Of a stretch of 64,000 nucleotides of DNA, positions 20,456 to 29,334 are shown piece by piece. Under the pieces are notes generated by a model that ran no database searches, had not been told where the DNA came from, and saw nothing but the letters and a program-made list of their open reading frames with translations. This DNA is from Fischerella sp. PCC 9605 (lineage in GTDB: Bacteria > Cyanobacteriota > Cyanobacteriia > Cyanobacteriales > Nostocaceae), in assembly GCF_000517105.1 (NCBI RefSeq), contig NZ_KI912153.1, forward strand, positions 297,507 to 361,506, written 5' to 3'. Position 1 is the first letter of the stretch. Each line of letters starts with the position of its first letter. The position numbers were made by a program, and so were the translations under genes.

Positions 20456-21322
20456 TTATACAATCATCAAGTCTAATTCTTCTTCCGGATTAGGAACCTG
20501 TGGTTTCTTCGGATTTAGATAAAAATCGGATAACAGAGAGAATAATTCCCTGTCTTGGGCATCTTGCGGTACCACACCCTCAGGAAGTGCCAAAAGTTGG
20601 TCAGCGATATTTAAGTAATAATCGCAAACGTAATTCAAAGAGGGATCGGTATCTGCCATTTCAAACAAAGTCTTACCCTTAACACGGGAAACACGGATAT
20701 CTTCAATCAAAGGTAAGACTTCCAAAACTGGCATCGGCACCGCTTCCACGTATTTTTCAATCAGGTCGCGCTTAGAGGTACGATTACCAATTAACCCAGC
20801 CAGACGCAGTGGATGAGTCCGTGCTTTCTCTCGTACGGAAGCTGCGATGCGGTTAGCAGCAAACAAGGCGTCAAAACCGTTGTCTGTAACAATGATGCAG
20901 TAGTCAGCATAGTTAAGGGGTGCTGCAAAACCACCGCAAACAACGTCACCAAGAACGTCAAATAAAATCACATCGTACTCATCAAAGGCGTTGAGTTCTT
21001 TCAGTAATTTTACCGTTTCGCCTACTACGTAACCACCACATCCAGCACCAGCGGGTGGCCCGCCAGCTTCTACGCAATCAACTCCACCATAGCCTTTGTA
21101 GATCACATCTTCAGGCCAAATATCTTCGTAGTGGTAGTCTTTTTCTTGCAAGGTGTCGATAATCGTTGGAATCAAGAAGCCGGTAAGGGTGAAGGTGCTG
21201 TCGTGTTTGGGGTCGCAGCCAATTTGCAATACTTTCTTGCCACGCTTGGCTAAAGCGACGGAAATATTACAGCTAGTTGTAGATTTACCGATACCGCCTT
21301 TTCCGTAAACTGCTAATTTCAC
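20456..21322 (-). CDS. chlL: Light-independent protochlorophyllide reductase iron-sulfur ATP-binding protein
   Basis: The 288-residue NifH-like ATPase passes electrons to ChlN-ChlB. The P-loop GKGGIGKST is at residues 7-15, GCDPKHDST follows at 35-43, and the two Cys that bridge the [4Fe-4S] cluster across the homodimer are C95 (GAGCGG) and C129 (VVCGG). Length and motifs are those of ChlL rather than NifH ([16 protein letters not shown]). It is the first gene of the cluster, preceded by about 1.5 kb without a clear gene, in which its oxygen- or light-responsive promoter must lie. Confidence 0.98.
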   Translation of the reverse strand: MKLAVYGKGGIGKSTTSCNISVALAKRGKKVLQIGCDPKHDSTFTLTGFLIPTIIDTLQEKDYHYEDIWPEDVIYKGYGGVDCVEAGGPPAGAGCGGYVVGETVKLLKELNAFDEYDVILFDVLGDVVCGGFAAPLNYADYCIIVTDNGFDALFAANRIAASVREKARTHPLRLAGLIGNRTSKRDLIEKYVEAVPMPVLEVLPLIEDIRVSRVKGKTLFEMADTDPSLNYVCDYYLNIADQLLALPEGVVPQDAQDRELFSLLSDFYLNPKKPQVPNPEEELDLMIV

Positions 21323-22843
21323 TGTTTTTGCCTCTTATGGTTTTTTATTATTGGCTCAAACACTTGCAGCACCGTCTGTGACGGCGATGTGTGAGGTCTT
21401 CGAGTGTCATTATTGTCCAAATAAAACTGAAAATAAAGGGGTTTTTAAAATATTTTAGGGCGATATTCAGAGTAAATAAAGCTTTATTTGAATAATCACG
21501 AAAAATAATCTTTATAAAATCATTTAAAGCCTTAAAAATCATAAAATAACTATTTTATTTATAACAAATATATAAAATAGTTACAAAAAGCAAAAAATTA
21601 TCTAGCCTTGATTTATAGGGTTTTCATCAAAAAACTTATGGCGAAATAGCAGAATTTACGCTATGACCCTAAAAGGGTTTTGCTTATGGAATTGGTATTC
21701 ATAGGGTTTAGAAAGATTTATCTGTAAATTGAGCGGCGTAACCTATCTTTAGTTGATACAGCGATCGCGATCGCTAAAAGCAAAGCATCGACAAAAGTCA
21801 GATTCATACCAAGTTGCGTTCAGACATAGCAATAGCAATTCATGCCCTCTCCCCTTCCCCTGTTCCAAATTGGGAGAGGGGTGCCGACAGGCGGGGTGAG
21901 GGAAGTACTATCTTTGACTGCAACTTAGTATCAAATACCTAATGTATTTGCGTGCATTGTATGTATCTAGAATGTCGTGCTGGCAATGCCACTACCGAAA
22001 CTGATTCCAAAAAAATTGGCAGTTGCCAATCAACTGCCAAGACAAGGTGATTACTAGTTTTGAGGCATCAATCAGAAAATGTAAAAAATAATTACATTTA
22101 AAAAAATTGGCTAAATTTTTCTAAAACAGACATCTAACTAGCTTGACGCTGGAAACACTCCTTTTGTTTGTTAGTAGCGCCCCACGAAGCCGCGTTTTCG
22201 CCTTTGCTATGAATGGAAGAAACACCTCTTTTCCTCCGACCCTGTTCCCTGTGTTTCTTGAAAGCGCCCCACGGGGGGGCGATCGCCGCCCGTTACTGAT
22301 GTAAAGAAACTTTTATAATGGAAAGTACCCCGACAGCTAAAACCGAAGTCTCAATAGTGCTTTTAAGCCTGCTTGAAAGCGTGGTTCTGGGCTTTTATGG
22401 TTACTATATTGGTGAAGTAGCTCTCGCTACTATCCCGGTCAGAAGATTATCTCACAAGACCAGCCCAGGTCAGGGTATCTCATCATTGCTTTGGTTCTAG
22501 AGTTGATATTGACTCTAGGACGTTTTGTTTTACTTGCAAATTTCCATAGCCCATAAATTTTAACGATTTTTGGTGTTTTTAGCCTTGATATGTGGGGCAA
22601 TGAGTTTCTCAGAAGGTAGTTAGTAGTTGGTGGTTACTTTTACTTAGCTAAGATGTAACGGATAGCAGCAACGCGAAAAAATTTTTCCCGACATATCCCG
22701 ACATATTAAGAATGATCGTAGCTTGCAGTGGGAAATGGAGAGTAGAGGAACAAAAAGCCTTGCGTTTGATTGCAGAGTCCAAAATTGCTCCCTTTGGGTG
22801 ATTACACTGAGAGATGAGATAGTGGGATCTACCGAATCAAGCC
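21323..22843. other. Long gap between chlL and the CHAT gene
   Basis: These 1521 bases contain no convincing gene. The first 350 bases are very AT-rich (chlL promoter side), with ACCCTAAAAGGGT near 21665 and TAGGGTTT copies on either side. At 21841-21903 lies a copy of the palindromic CTCTCCCC...GGGGTGAGGG repeat that also occurs inside the downstream gene. A 60-codon frame at 22318 has no recognisable similarity or good ribosome site. The last 200 bases should carry the CHAT gene's promoter. Confidence 0.65.
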
Positions 22844-25800
22844 ATGTCCCTCACTTTCAGCTTCGCGCTTACTCAAAACCAAACCTTTGAATTGCGCTGC
22901 GATTATGGTTCACGTCGTCTGGATAGCGTTGAGTTGAGCGCACTTATTAATTTATCTGAGCAAAATTACTATCAGCAAAAAAGCGATCGCCCATCCGAAC
23001 TCATCCAATTAGGACGACGGCTTTACCACTGGTTGGATGGCAAACAAGGATGGCTGAGAAGGTCACTAGATGAGGCGGATGAGGGGACAATTTATTTAGA
23101 TTTGGTTCAAACTAGCGAAGCCCAAGGTTTGAATCAAGATACACAAAAGATGGCGTTAGGATTAGCACATCTACCGTGGGAATTGCTACATGACGGCACA
23201 GTCTTTTTACTTACACGGCAGGATATAGCAGTATTGCCGGTGCGTTCTTTACAACAACGCCACACTCAAGTTATTGGTGTGCAAAATCGTCCTTTGCGGT
23301 TGCTGTTTATGGCGACTGCACCGGAAGATCCCAGAGTTCCGCCCTTGGCTTTTGAACACGAAGAAAGCAATATTCTTGAAGCAACCAAAGACCAGCCGTT
23401 AGCATTGATTGTCGAGGAAAGCGGCTCGGTCGAGGAATTAGCTAATCTGGTGAAATCCTACCCCCAAGATTATTTTGATGTCTTTCACATCATAGGACAT
23501 GGGTTAATTTATACTAAGGAAGACTACGGCTTTTTGCTGCCCCAAGGGCGAACAATCCCAGATCATACCCCCTGCTTCATCACTGAGGATGAGGTGGGGA
23601 ATGTGCAACTTACTACCGTGAATGACCTAGCGACAGCCTTTCGCGGACGCTGGCCGAGGGTGATTTTTCTGTCAGGTTGTCACACGGGACAGGTTCCCAA
23701 CAAAGGAACAGTACCCTCAATGGCGCAGCAATTGGTGAAGGCGGGGGCGGGTGTAGTTTTGGGTTGGGCGCGTCCGGTGTATGACCGCACGGGTATTATC
23801 GCAGCGCAGGCATTGTATCAGGCTTTGGCAACGGGTGATACGGTAGAAGCAGCAGTCAAAGCTGCCCAGCAAGAGATGATTGCTGAAGAATGCACCGATT
23901 GGCATTTATTGCGGATTTATCGAGATACGCGCCCCATTCAGGAGTTAGTAACACCCTTGAGAACGAGGGGCAGAGAAAAGCTGGTATTTGCACCACCAGA
24001 ACAAGAATTTTTGGACGAGAATAATATAGTTAAAGTCGCCAGTCGGTTTGAGTTTGTCGGACGCAGGCGGGCTTTACAAAGGTGTTTGCGGGCATTGCGA
24101 GAAACCAGCGACCAAATCGGCGTGTTTATTGCTGGGATGGGCGGACTGGGTAAGAGTACCTTGGCGGCACGACTGTGTACGAGAGTGAGAATTCAACGCC
24201 CAGAGTGTCAGCAGGTAGTGTTGATTGGGCCTTTGGATGAGGTAGGGTTGCTTAATAAACTCTCTAGCAAATATGAACGGTTTGCAGATGTTCCCGCACT
24301 GTTGAATGAACCAAAGGTGAGTCTTAAAGGACGACTGCAAAACTTTTTTGAGGCAATAGAAAACGAACATAACCAGCCTTTGCTGTTGGTGCTGGATGAT
24401 TTTGAGCAAAACATTCCCAAGGCTAACATTGAAAATGGCTCATTGCGGATGACGGCGGAAGCCTACCGGATTTTAGAGGCGATTTGTGCAGCACTGGCAG
24501 AAAATGGGGCTTCGAGTCGGTTGATAGTTACCTGTCGCTACTTGAAAGAAGATACCCTGCCACCCCACCGCCTGCATTTAGAATCATTGGCGGCGATGAG
24601 CAAAAGCGATATTGATAAAATCTGCCGTCCGTTAGATAAAGAAGTTAAGCAACAGCCAATCACGCAACGGATTATTAGAGTAGCTGATGGTAATCCCCGC
24701 TTGTTGAAATGGCTGTTAGAAATAATTCAGCAACCGAGTTTAGAACCAGATGCGCTTTTGACTCGTTTAGAAGCGACTGAGCAAAAGTTCCGCGAAAATA
24801 TTTTGGCACAGACATTGCTGGACGCTTTGGAAGTTGAAGAGAAAAAGTTTCTGGCGCGGTTGAGTGTGTTTCAATTGCCAGTAACAGAGGATATTATTAG
24901 CGCTGTTGAAGAGAACCTCACCCCTTCCCCTCTCCTCGCTAAGGAGAGGGGTGCCGAAGGCGGGGTGAGGTTTTCCCCTAGTCAGGAGAGGGGTGCCGAA
25001 GGCGGGGTGAGGTTTTCCCCTAGTCAGGAGAGGGGTGCCGAAGGCGGGGTGAGGTCATCGCTAAATAAACTCACTAGCCTCAGCTTAGTCGAATCTGCCA
25101 CCACTCACCCCACCCAAACACCCACCTATCGCGTCACCACGATTTTAGAACCACTGTTAGAGCCAGTATTAAATCAGGAAGAGTGGCAAACAACTAGACA
25201 ACAAGCGGCAAGAAAAATCTATCAAATCTGGTGGGAGGAAGCTGAAAATGAAACAGAAGAACAAGCACTAGAAATTGTCCGCTTGGGACTGTTAGCGAAA
25301 GAGGAAGAAATAGCCGTCAGCGTTGGTGACACAATCGCTTCGGACTGGGTAAATAGTTCCCGGTTTTTAGAAGCATTAGAACTGTGTCAGCAAATTTTGG
25401 CAGTCTATGAAGACTACCGCATCTTGGGAGATATTGCCCGTGCAGAACAGGTTTTAGGCTTCGTGGAAGATGCTGCTAACCACTATCAGCAAGCTTTAGA
25501 ACTTTGCCCGGAAGATGACGATATCCGCAATGCTGCCACCTTGGGCAACATGGCAGGGTTAATTGCCCAACAAGGAGATATCAAACGAGCCCTTTCCTTG
25601 TGGGGGCAATCTTTGGAACTCAAAGAGCACTTTGGCGATGTCCAAGGCAAAGCCACTATCCTCAACAATATGGCACGAGTTATTGCCCAACAAGGAGATA
25701 TCCAGCAAGCACTTTCCTTGTGGCGGAAATCTTTAGAACTATTTGAACACTTTGGTGATGTCCAAGGCAAAGCCGCAATCCTCAACAATATGGCACGAGT

Positions 25801-26791
25801 TATTGCCCAACAAGGAGATATCCAGCAAGCACTTTCCTTGTGGCGGAAATCTTTGGAACTTTATGAGCGCATTGGCTATGTCCAAGGCAAAGCCACAATC
25901 CTCACTAACATCGCAGGGATAATCGCCCAACAAGGAGATATCCAGCAAGCGCTTTGCTTGTGGCAGCAATCTTTGGAACTTTATGAGCGCATTGGCTATG
26001 TCCAAGGCAAAGCCACAACCCTCAATAACATCGCATGGCTAATCTACAAACAAGGAGATATCGAAAGAGCTATTTCCTTGCGGCAACAATCTTTGGAACT
26101 TTATGAGCGCATTGGGGATGTTCAAGGCAAAGCCACAATCCTCAACAATATGGCATCAGCAATTGCCCAACAAGGAGATATTGAAAGAGCTACTTCCTTG
26201 TGGCAGCAATCCTTGGACATTATTGAAAGCATTGGCGATGTTCAAGGCAAAGCCACAATCCTGGCAAATATGGCTGATGCTGTAGGTGAGACTGGGGATA
26301 AAGCTAAGCAGTTAGACCTAAATTTGCAAGCTGCCCAGTTACTTGCACAGGTTCGTGCCTATGGTGATTTGGTTAGGGTTCTGCGAAATTTAGGCGTAGT
26401 GTATGAAGGTAAGGGTTTAGTTTACCTGGGTCAAGCAACTTGGTTGGTGTTAAGGATTCAAGCCCCTTTAGCAAATACAATTCAACTAATCCGTAATTTG
26501 TATAACTCTGTACCTCAAGATCGTGAACTAAAAGCTTTGCTAGGGACAACAGCCCTATTTTTGTGCAACCATCGAGGCGAAGGTCATCCACAGTTAGAGG
26601 AACTCAAGAATATTAGTTTGAGGATGATATCAGAGGTGGCAGTTGCCCAAGGAATTGAAACGCAGGAAGCTTTTGATACTTGGTTTATTCAGCAACACTT
26701 GAATAATCCGGATTATTTCCTTCCTCAACTCAATCAGCGCCTAGAGGAGATTATCGGCGATCGCTGGTTGTTTGACCGCAGTCAAGTTTAA
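22844..26791 (+). CDS. CHAT-NTPase-TPR protein (NLR-like)
   Basis: The 1315-residue protein has an N-terminal CHAT peptidase-like domain (about 90-370) with the catalytic pair H219 (FHIIGHG) and C279 (LSGCHTG). An AAA/STAND-type NTPase follows: FVGRRRAL near 404, Walker A AGMGGLGKST at 430-439, Walker B LLLVLDDFEQ near 512-521. After a winged-helix-like region come TPR repeats at about 880-1190, including six copies of a 40-residue unit at 901-1140. This is the domain plan of STAND sensors in which ligand sensing by the repeats triggers a caspase-like effector, used in programmed cell death or antiphage defence in other bacteria. Residues about 692-737 are a three-fold RGAEGGVR repeat derived from an intergenic palindromic repeat. 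It is a single gene; target and trigger are unknown. Confidence 0.9.
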   Translation: MSLTFSFALTQNQTFELRCDYGSRRLDSVELSALINLSEQNYYQQKSDRPSELIQLGRRLYHWLDGKQGWLRRSLDEADEGTIYLDLVQTSEAQGLNQDTQKMALGLAHLPWELLHDGTVFLLTRQDIAVLPVRSLQQRHTQVIGVQNRPLRLLFMATAPEDPRVPPLAFEHEESNILEATKDQPLALIVEESGSVEELANLVKSYPQDYFDVFHIIGHGLIYTKEDYGFLLPQGRTIPDHTPCFITEDEVGNVQLTTVNDLATAFRGRWPRVIFLSGCHTGQVPNKGTVPSMAQQLVKAGAGVVLGWARPVYDRTGIIAAQALYQALATGDTVEAAVKAAQQEMIAEECTDWHLLRIYRDTRPIQELVTPLRTRGREKLVFAPPEQEFLDENNIVKVASRFEFVGRRRALQRCLRALRETSDQIGVFIAGMGGLGKSTLAARLCTRVRIQRPECQQVVLIGPLDEVGLLNKLSSKYERFADVPALLNEPKVSLKGRLQNFFEAIENEHNQPLLLVLDDFEQNIPKANIENGSLRMTAEAYRILEAICAALAENGASSRLIVTCRYLKEDTLPPHRLHLESLAAMSKSDIDKICRPLDKEVKQQPITQRIIRVADGNPRLLKWLLEIIQQPSLEPDALLTRLEATEQKFRENILAQTLLDALEVEEKKFLARLSVFQLPVTEDIISAVEENLTPSPLLAKERGAEGGVRFSPSQERGAEGGVRFSPSQERGAEGGVRSSLNKLTSLSLVESATTHPTQTPTYRVTTILEPLLEPVLNQEEWQTTRQQAARKIYQIWWEEAENETEEQALEIVRLGLLAKEEEIAVSVGDTIASDWVNSSRFLEALELCQQILAVYEDYRILGDIARAEQVLGFVEDAANHYQQALELCPEDDDIRNAATLGNMAGLIAQQGDIKRALSLWGQSLELKEHFGDVQGKATILNNMARVIAQQGDIQQALSLWRKSLELFEHFGDVQGKAAILNNMARVIAQQGDIQQALSLWRKSLELYERIGYVQGKATILTNIAGIIAQQGDIQQALCLWQQSLELYERIGYVQGKATTLNNIAWLIYKQGDIERAISLRQQSLELYERIGDVQGKATILNNMASAIAQQGDIERATSLWQQSLDIIESIGDVQGKATILANMADAVGETGDKAKQLDLNLQAAQLLAQVRAYGDLVRVLRNLGVVYEGKGLVYLGQATWLVLRIQAPLANTIQLIRNLYNSVPQDRELKALLGTTALFLCNHRGEGHPQLEELKNISLRMISEVAVAQGIETQEAFDTWFIQQHLNNPDYFLPQLNQRLEEIIGDRWLFDRSQV
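24916..25054 (+). repeat. Palindromic dispersed repeat inserted in frame in the CHAT gene, partly triplicated
   Basis: The stretch CCTCACCCCTTCCCC...GGGGTGAGG (24916-24970) is followed by two further 42-bp units (24971-25012 and 25013-25054), each encoding FSPSQERGAEGGVR. The same sequence type occurs in the gap at 21841-21903. Confidence 0.9.
25544..26263 (+). repeat. Six 120-bp tandem repeats encoding 40-residue TPR units
   Basis: Six consecutive units of exactly 120 bp each encode NNMA..IAQQGDIQ.AL.LW and SLEL.E..G.VQGKATIL. Differences between units are few, at the nucleotide level too, indicating recent duplication or gene conversion. Confidence 0.92.
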
Positions 26792-27227
26792 TAGTTAACT
26801 GTTAAAGTGTTGATACTTGCTCACGAGGGCGTTGCTGAATCAAGGTATGAATCCAAATGTAGAGACGCGAAATTTCGCGTCTCTACAAGGTTTTTGGCAG
26901 AACGCAAAATCATCCGCTTAACCAAACAGTGTTGGGAGTGATGCGATCGCTCTATTGCTACATGAGATAATCACTTCACGCTGATTTCACTGTTACAAAG
27001 AATCTTAACGAGAGAGTGAAAGCCCCGCGCTTTTAAGCCTTGTCATTACCGACATTTTTCTCAAACTGGCTGGCGATCGCTATAAAATCCGATTAGGGCG
27101 GAGAGTAGTCCACCACACTAATTTTGATAGGTTTGTAGTGAGGGCTAGAGCCGCTCATTTTAAGCACGTGCATTGCTTACTACGAACTCCCTTAGCCTGT
27201 CAAAATCTTTATGGCAGACTAAGAGTG
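26792..27227. repeat. Gap with a perfect 28-bp palindrome and an 86-bp palindromic element
   Basis: A perfect 28-bp palindrome occupies 26859-26886 (arm GTAGAGACGCGAAA). At 27121-27206 an imperfect palindromic element begins ATTTTGATAGGTTTGTAGTG and ends with the approximate complement CTTACTACGAACT...GCCTGTCAAAAT. GCGTTGCTGAATCAAGG at 26830, like the MITE at 59521, suggests a relic of the same family. No gene is seen. Confidence 0.7.
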
Positions 27228-27548
27228 TCAATCAACTATCACTTGATTCAGTAAAGCTATCCACATATCTGGTGGTTCTGCGTAGTAATCAATTTCCTCC
27301 ACTTGATATCGATAGGAATAACGATCATCTCGTAAAATAATCCAGTCACCTCGTTTAATACCTCTACGCTGCGCTGTCATGTATCCTTTTTTATAGTTTT
27401 CTAACGGCTCAAATACATAGTCACGTCCATGAACAAATTCAGTAAAATCATGTATTTTATACTTTTGGTATTTTGGGATATTTAGTATAAATTTAATGAT
27501 CGAACTATAAATAACATTTTGGTTGTTGTCTGACCTAGTAGAAGACAT
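27228..27548 (-). CDS. Hypothetical protein, 106 aa
   Basis: The frame encodes a soluble protein with a basic, hydrophilic middle and a C-terminal RGDWIILRDDRYSYRYQVEEIDYY..PPDMWIALL, which resembles small beta-barrel regulatory or SH3-like folds only in general terms. No family was recognised. The start is ATG at 27548. Neighbours on both sides are repeat-rich gaps, so context gives no clue. Composition is consistent with a genuine small gene. Confidence 0.5.
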   Translation of the reverse strand: MSSTRSDNNQNVIYSSIIKFILNIPKYQKYKIHDFTEFVHGRDYVFEPLENYKKGYMTAQRRGIKRGDWIILRDDRYSYRYQVEEIDYYAEPPDMWIALLNQVIVD

Positions 27549-28460
27549 AAGTTTTTTGTAAAAAGGAAATAATATTGAAGCAAAGCTTTAATTAACAGCA
27601 GTTAGTTTGCATCAAATCTGAGAAATTAAATCTGCAAAATTCATCACAATTTCAATGCCATTGATAAAAATAAACGACGAGTTGAAAACAGGTTGACAGC
27701 TACTGACAAGAAATATCTTTGACTTTTGCCTCATACTACTAATCTAAGCATACAGACAAGCCTTTGAACTAGCCAAAATTGTTAGGTGAACACCTTTAGC
27801 ATTGCAGCGAGATTTCAATAATGTCAACTGTGATTCTACTGGCACAAATAGAACTCTGCAATCCAACAGTATCAATAGAAGCAAGTATCAAATGGACAAC
27901 GAAGTATTATTTTGTTAGTAGTCCGCTAAAGAAAATTTGGCAAATGGGAAAAAGACAATATTAAAGGGATAAAAAATTTACCCACCTCTAATCTTTAATA
28001 CCAGTTTCACAACAAAGATAAATTCCACAAAGCACTTCTAAGTGAGGACGTTAAGTTCTCTTTTATGCGTTTACCTTTAATGACAAAAGTAATACCAATT
28101 TAAAAAATGATTGCGACAGATGGATTGACAGAAGCTCGATAGAGACAGTAATTCCCAATCCAAAATCTAAAATCCAAGATGGTATAACTTTTGCTAGAGA
28201 TAACTATTAACTCTGCGTTCATAACAATATAGATGAAAATTTTTACCTTTTATTACAAGCTCGACAATGCAGATATCAAGTAGAAGAACGCATTGCAAAC
28301 GCTCGCAATAATTTTCAGATTTGAACTTGAGCGGAAACACTACCTTGATGCTGACTTGGGACATAGAACATTGGGAATTGGGAATTGATTCTCTTACCGA
28401 TGCCCGATGCCCAACAACGGGGAGTGTCAAAAGATTTGCCGAAATAAGAGATCAAAGTAC
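27549..28460. other. Gap without a recognisable gene
   Basis: About 0.9 kb with only short open frames and no clear ribosome sites. It includes stretches such as GGGAATTGGGAATTGATTC and GATGCCCGATGCCC near 28370-28415, of the kind common in Nostoc intergenic DNA. Nothing else was recognised. Confidence 0.6.
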
Positions 28461-28491
28461 TTGACATTACCCTAGGGTTAGCTGCTATATT
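28461..28491 (+). promoter_or_regulatory. Sigma-70 type promoter of tRNA-Gln
   Basis: TTGACA at 28461-28466 is followed by GCTATA or CTATAT at 28484-28490 (17-18 base spacing), about 20 bases before the tRNA. The spacer contains ACCCTAGGGT, a 10-base palindrome that could be an operator. Confidence 0.65.
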
Positions 28492-28510
28492 AACAAGAGT
28501 GAAAACGCAA

Positions 28511-28582
28511 TGGGGCGTAGCCAAGCGGTAAGGCAGCGGGTTTTGGTCCCGCCATCCCTAGGTTCGAATCCTAGCGCCCCAG
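28511..28582 (+). tRNA. trnQ: tRNA-Gln (UUG anticodon)
   Basis: A complete cloverleaf can be drawn: acceptor TGGGGCG pairs with CGCCCCA, discriminator G, anticodon arm GCGGG-TTTTGGT-CCCGC with anticodon TTG, and T arm CTAGG-TTCGAAT-CCTAG. CCA is not encoded. A promoter precedes it and a strong terminator follows it. Confidence 0.96.
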
Positions 28583-28589
28583 TATAGCC

Positions 28590-28626
28590 AAGAGGTAAGC
28601 AAACTAGCTTACCTCTTGTTTTTTTA
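28590..28626 (+). terminator. Rho-independent terminator of tRNA-Gln
   Basis: AAGAGGTAAGC at 28590-28600 is perfectly complementary to GCTTACCTCTT at 28607-28617, with a 6-base loop and a following T run (GTTTTTTT). Confidence 0.93.
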
Positions 28627-29334
28627 GCGAATGTAAATAGTCTTTTTAACTAATATATGGTGGTTTTACTAAGTAGGCGTCACGCTAGAACGTCGATTCA
28701 GTATCCTTATTATGATGTACAGTGATATACAGTTAGTGTTTTAGTTAACTTGACATATCTAAGTGCAACGATAAGTTCAAGGATTGCTAACAGTACTTAC
28801 TTAGGTAAATTAAAGTTATATGCCCCGCACTGCTTTTTGTCCGGAAAACTTCGGAGCCTATTAGTAAAAATAAAATAACTAAGTGCATCTTTTAGACTAT
28901 ACTATACTGAAACAAATGTCTTAATCGAGAATTATCTCTCACTATAAAATTTAAAACCCAAGCCATTTAGTTGTTTGAAATGATTAGCTTTCATGCTCAT
29001 GGCATGATGTAAGGTGTAGAAAATCCTGATCTACACTCTATCTTTAACTTTAACTCAAGATCAAAATCAGAAACAAATCAATCTTGCGTAATGTTACTGT
29101 ATATATAGTACATAGCTCCCGATTAACGGGAATTTTAAACACTGAATACGGAGTGACTAAGTATAGTACGTATGTTTTTGACAATACTTAAAGGAAATCT
29201 TGAGTTATTTACAACTGTGTAGTTAGAAAATTCATTAATCTACCAGGGTGTGCCGTCAGATTTAGCAGTCTAATGCATGTAACTACGCTTACCAACTAGG
29301 AAATACCAGTACTGTAATTCAATTTATTAAGGAT
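28627..29334. other. Long 5' region of the polysaccharide co-polymerase gene
   Basis: About 0.7 kb without a gene between the tRNA terminator and the next start codon. It is AT-rich with several TATA-like hexamers. It presumably contains the promoter and a long untranslated leader, but no riboswitch or operator was recognised. Confidence 0.55.

Noticed and set aside
22318..22500. 60-codon frame in the gap before the CHAT gene
   Set aside because: No family, no ribosome site, weak coding character.
28194..28430. 78-codon minus frame before tRNA-Gln
   Set aside because: It crosses dispersed GGGAATTGGG-type sequence and has no ribosome site.
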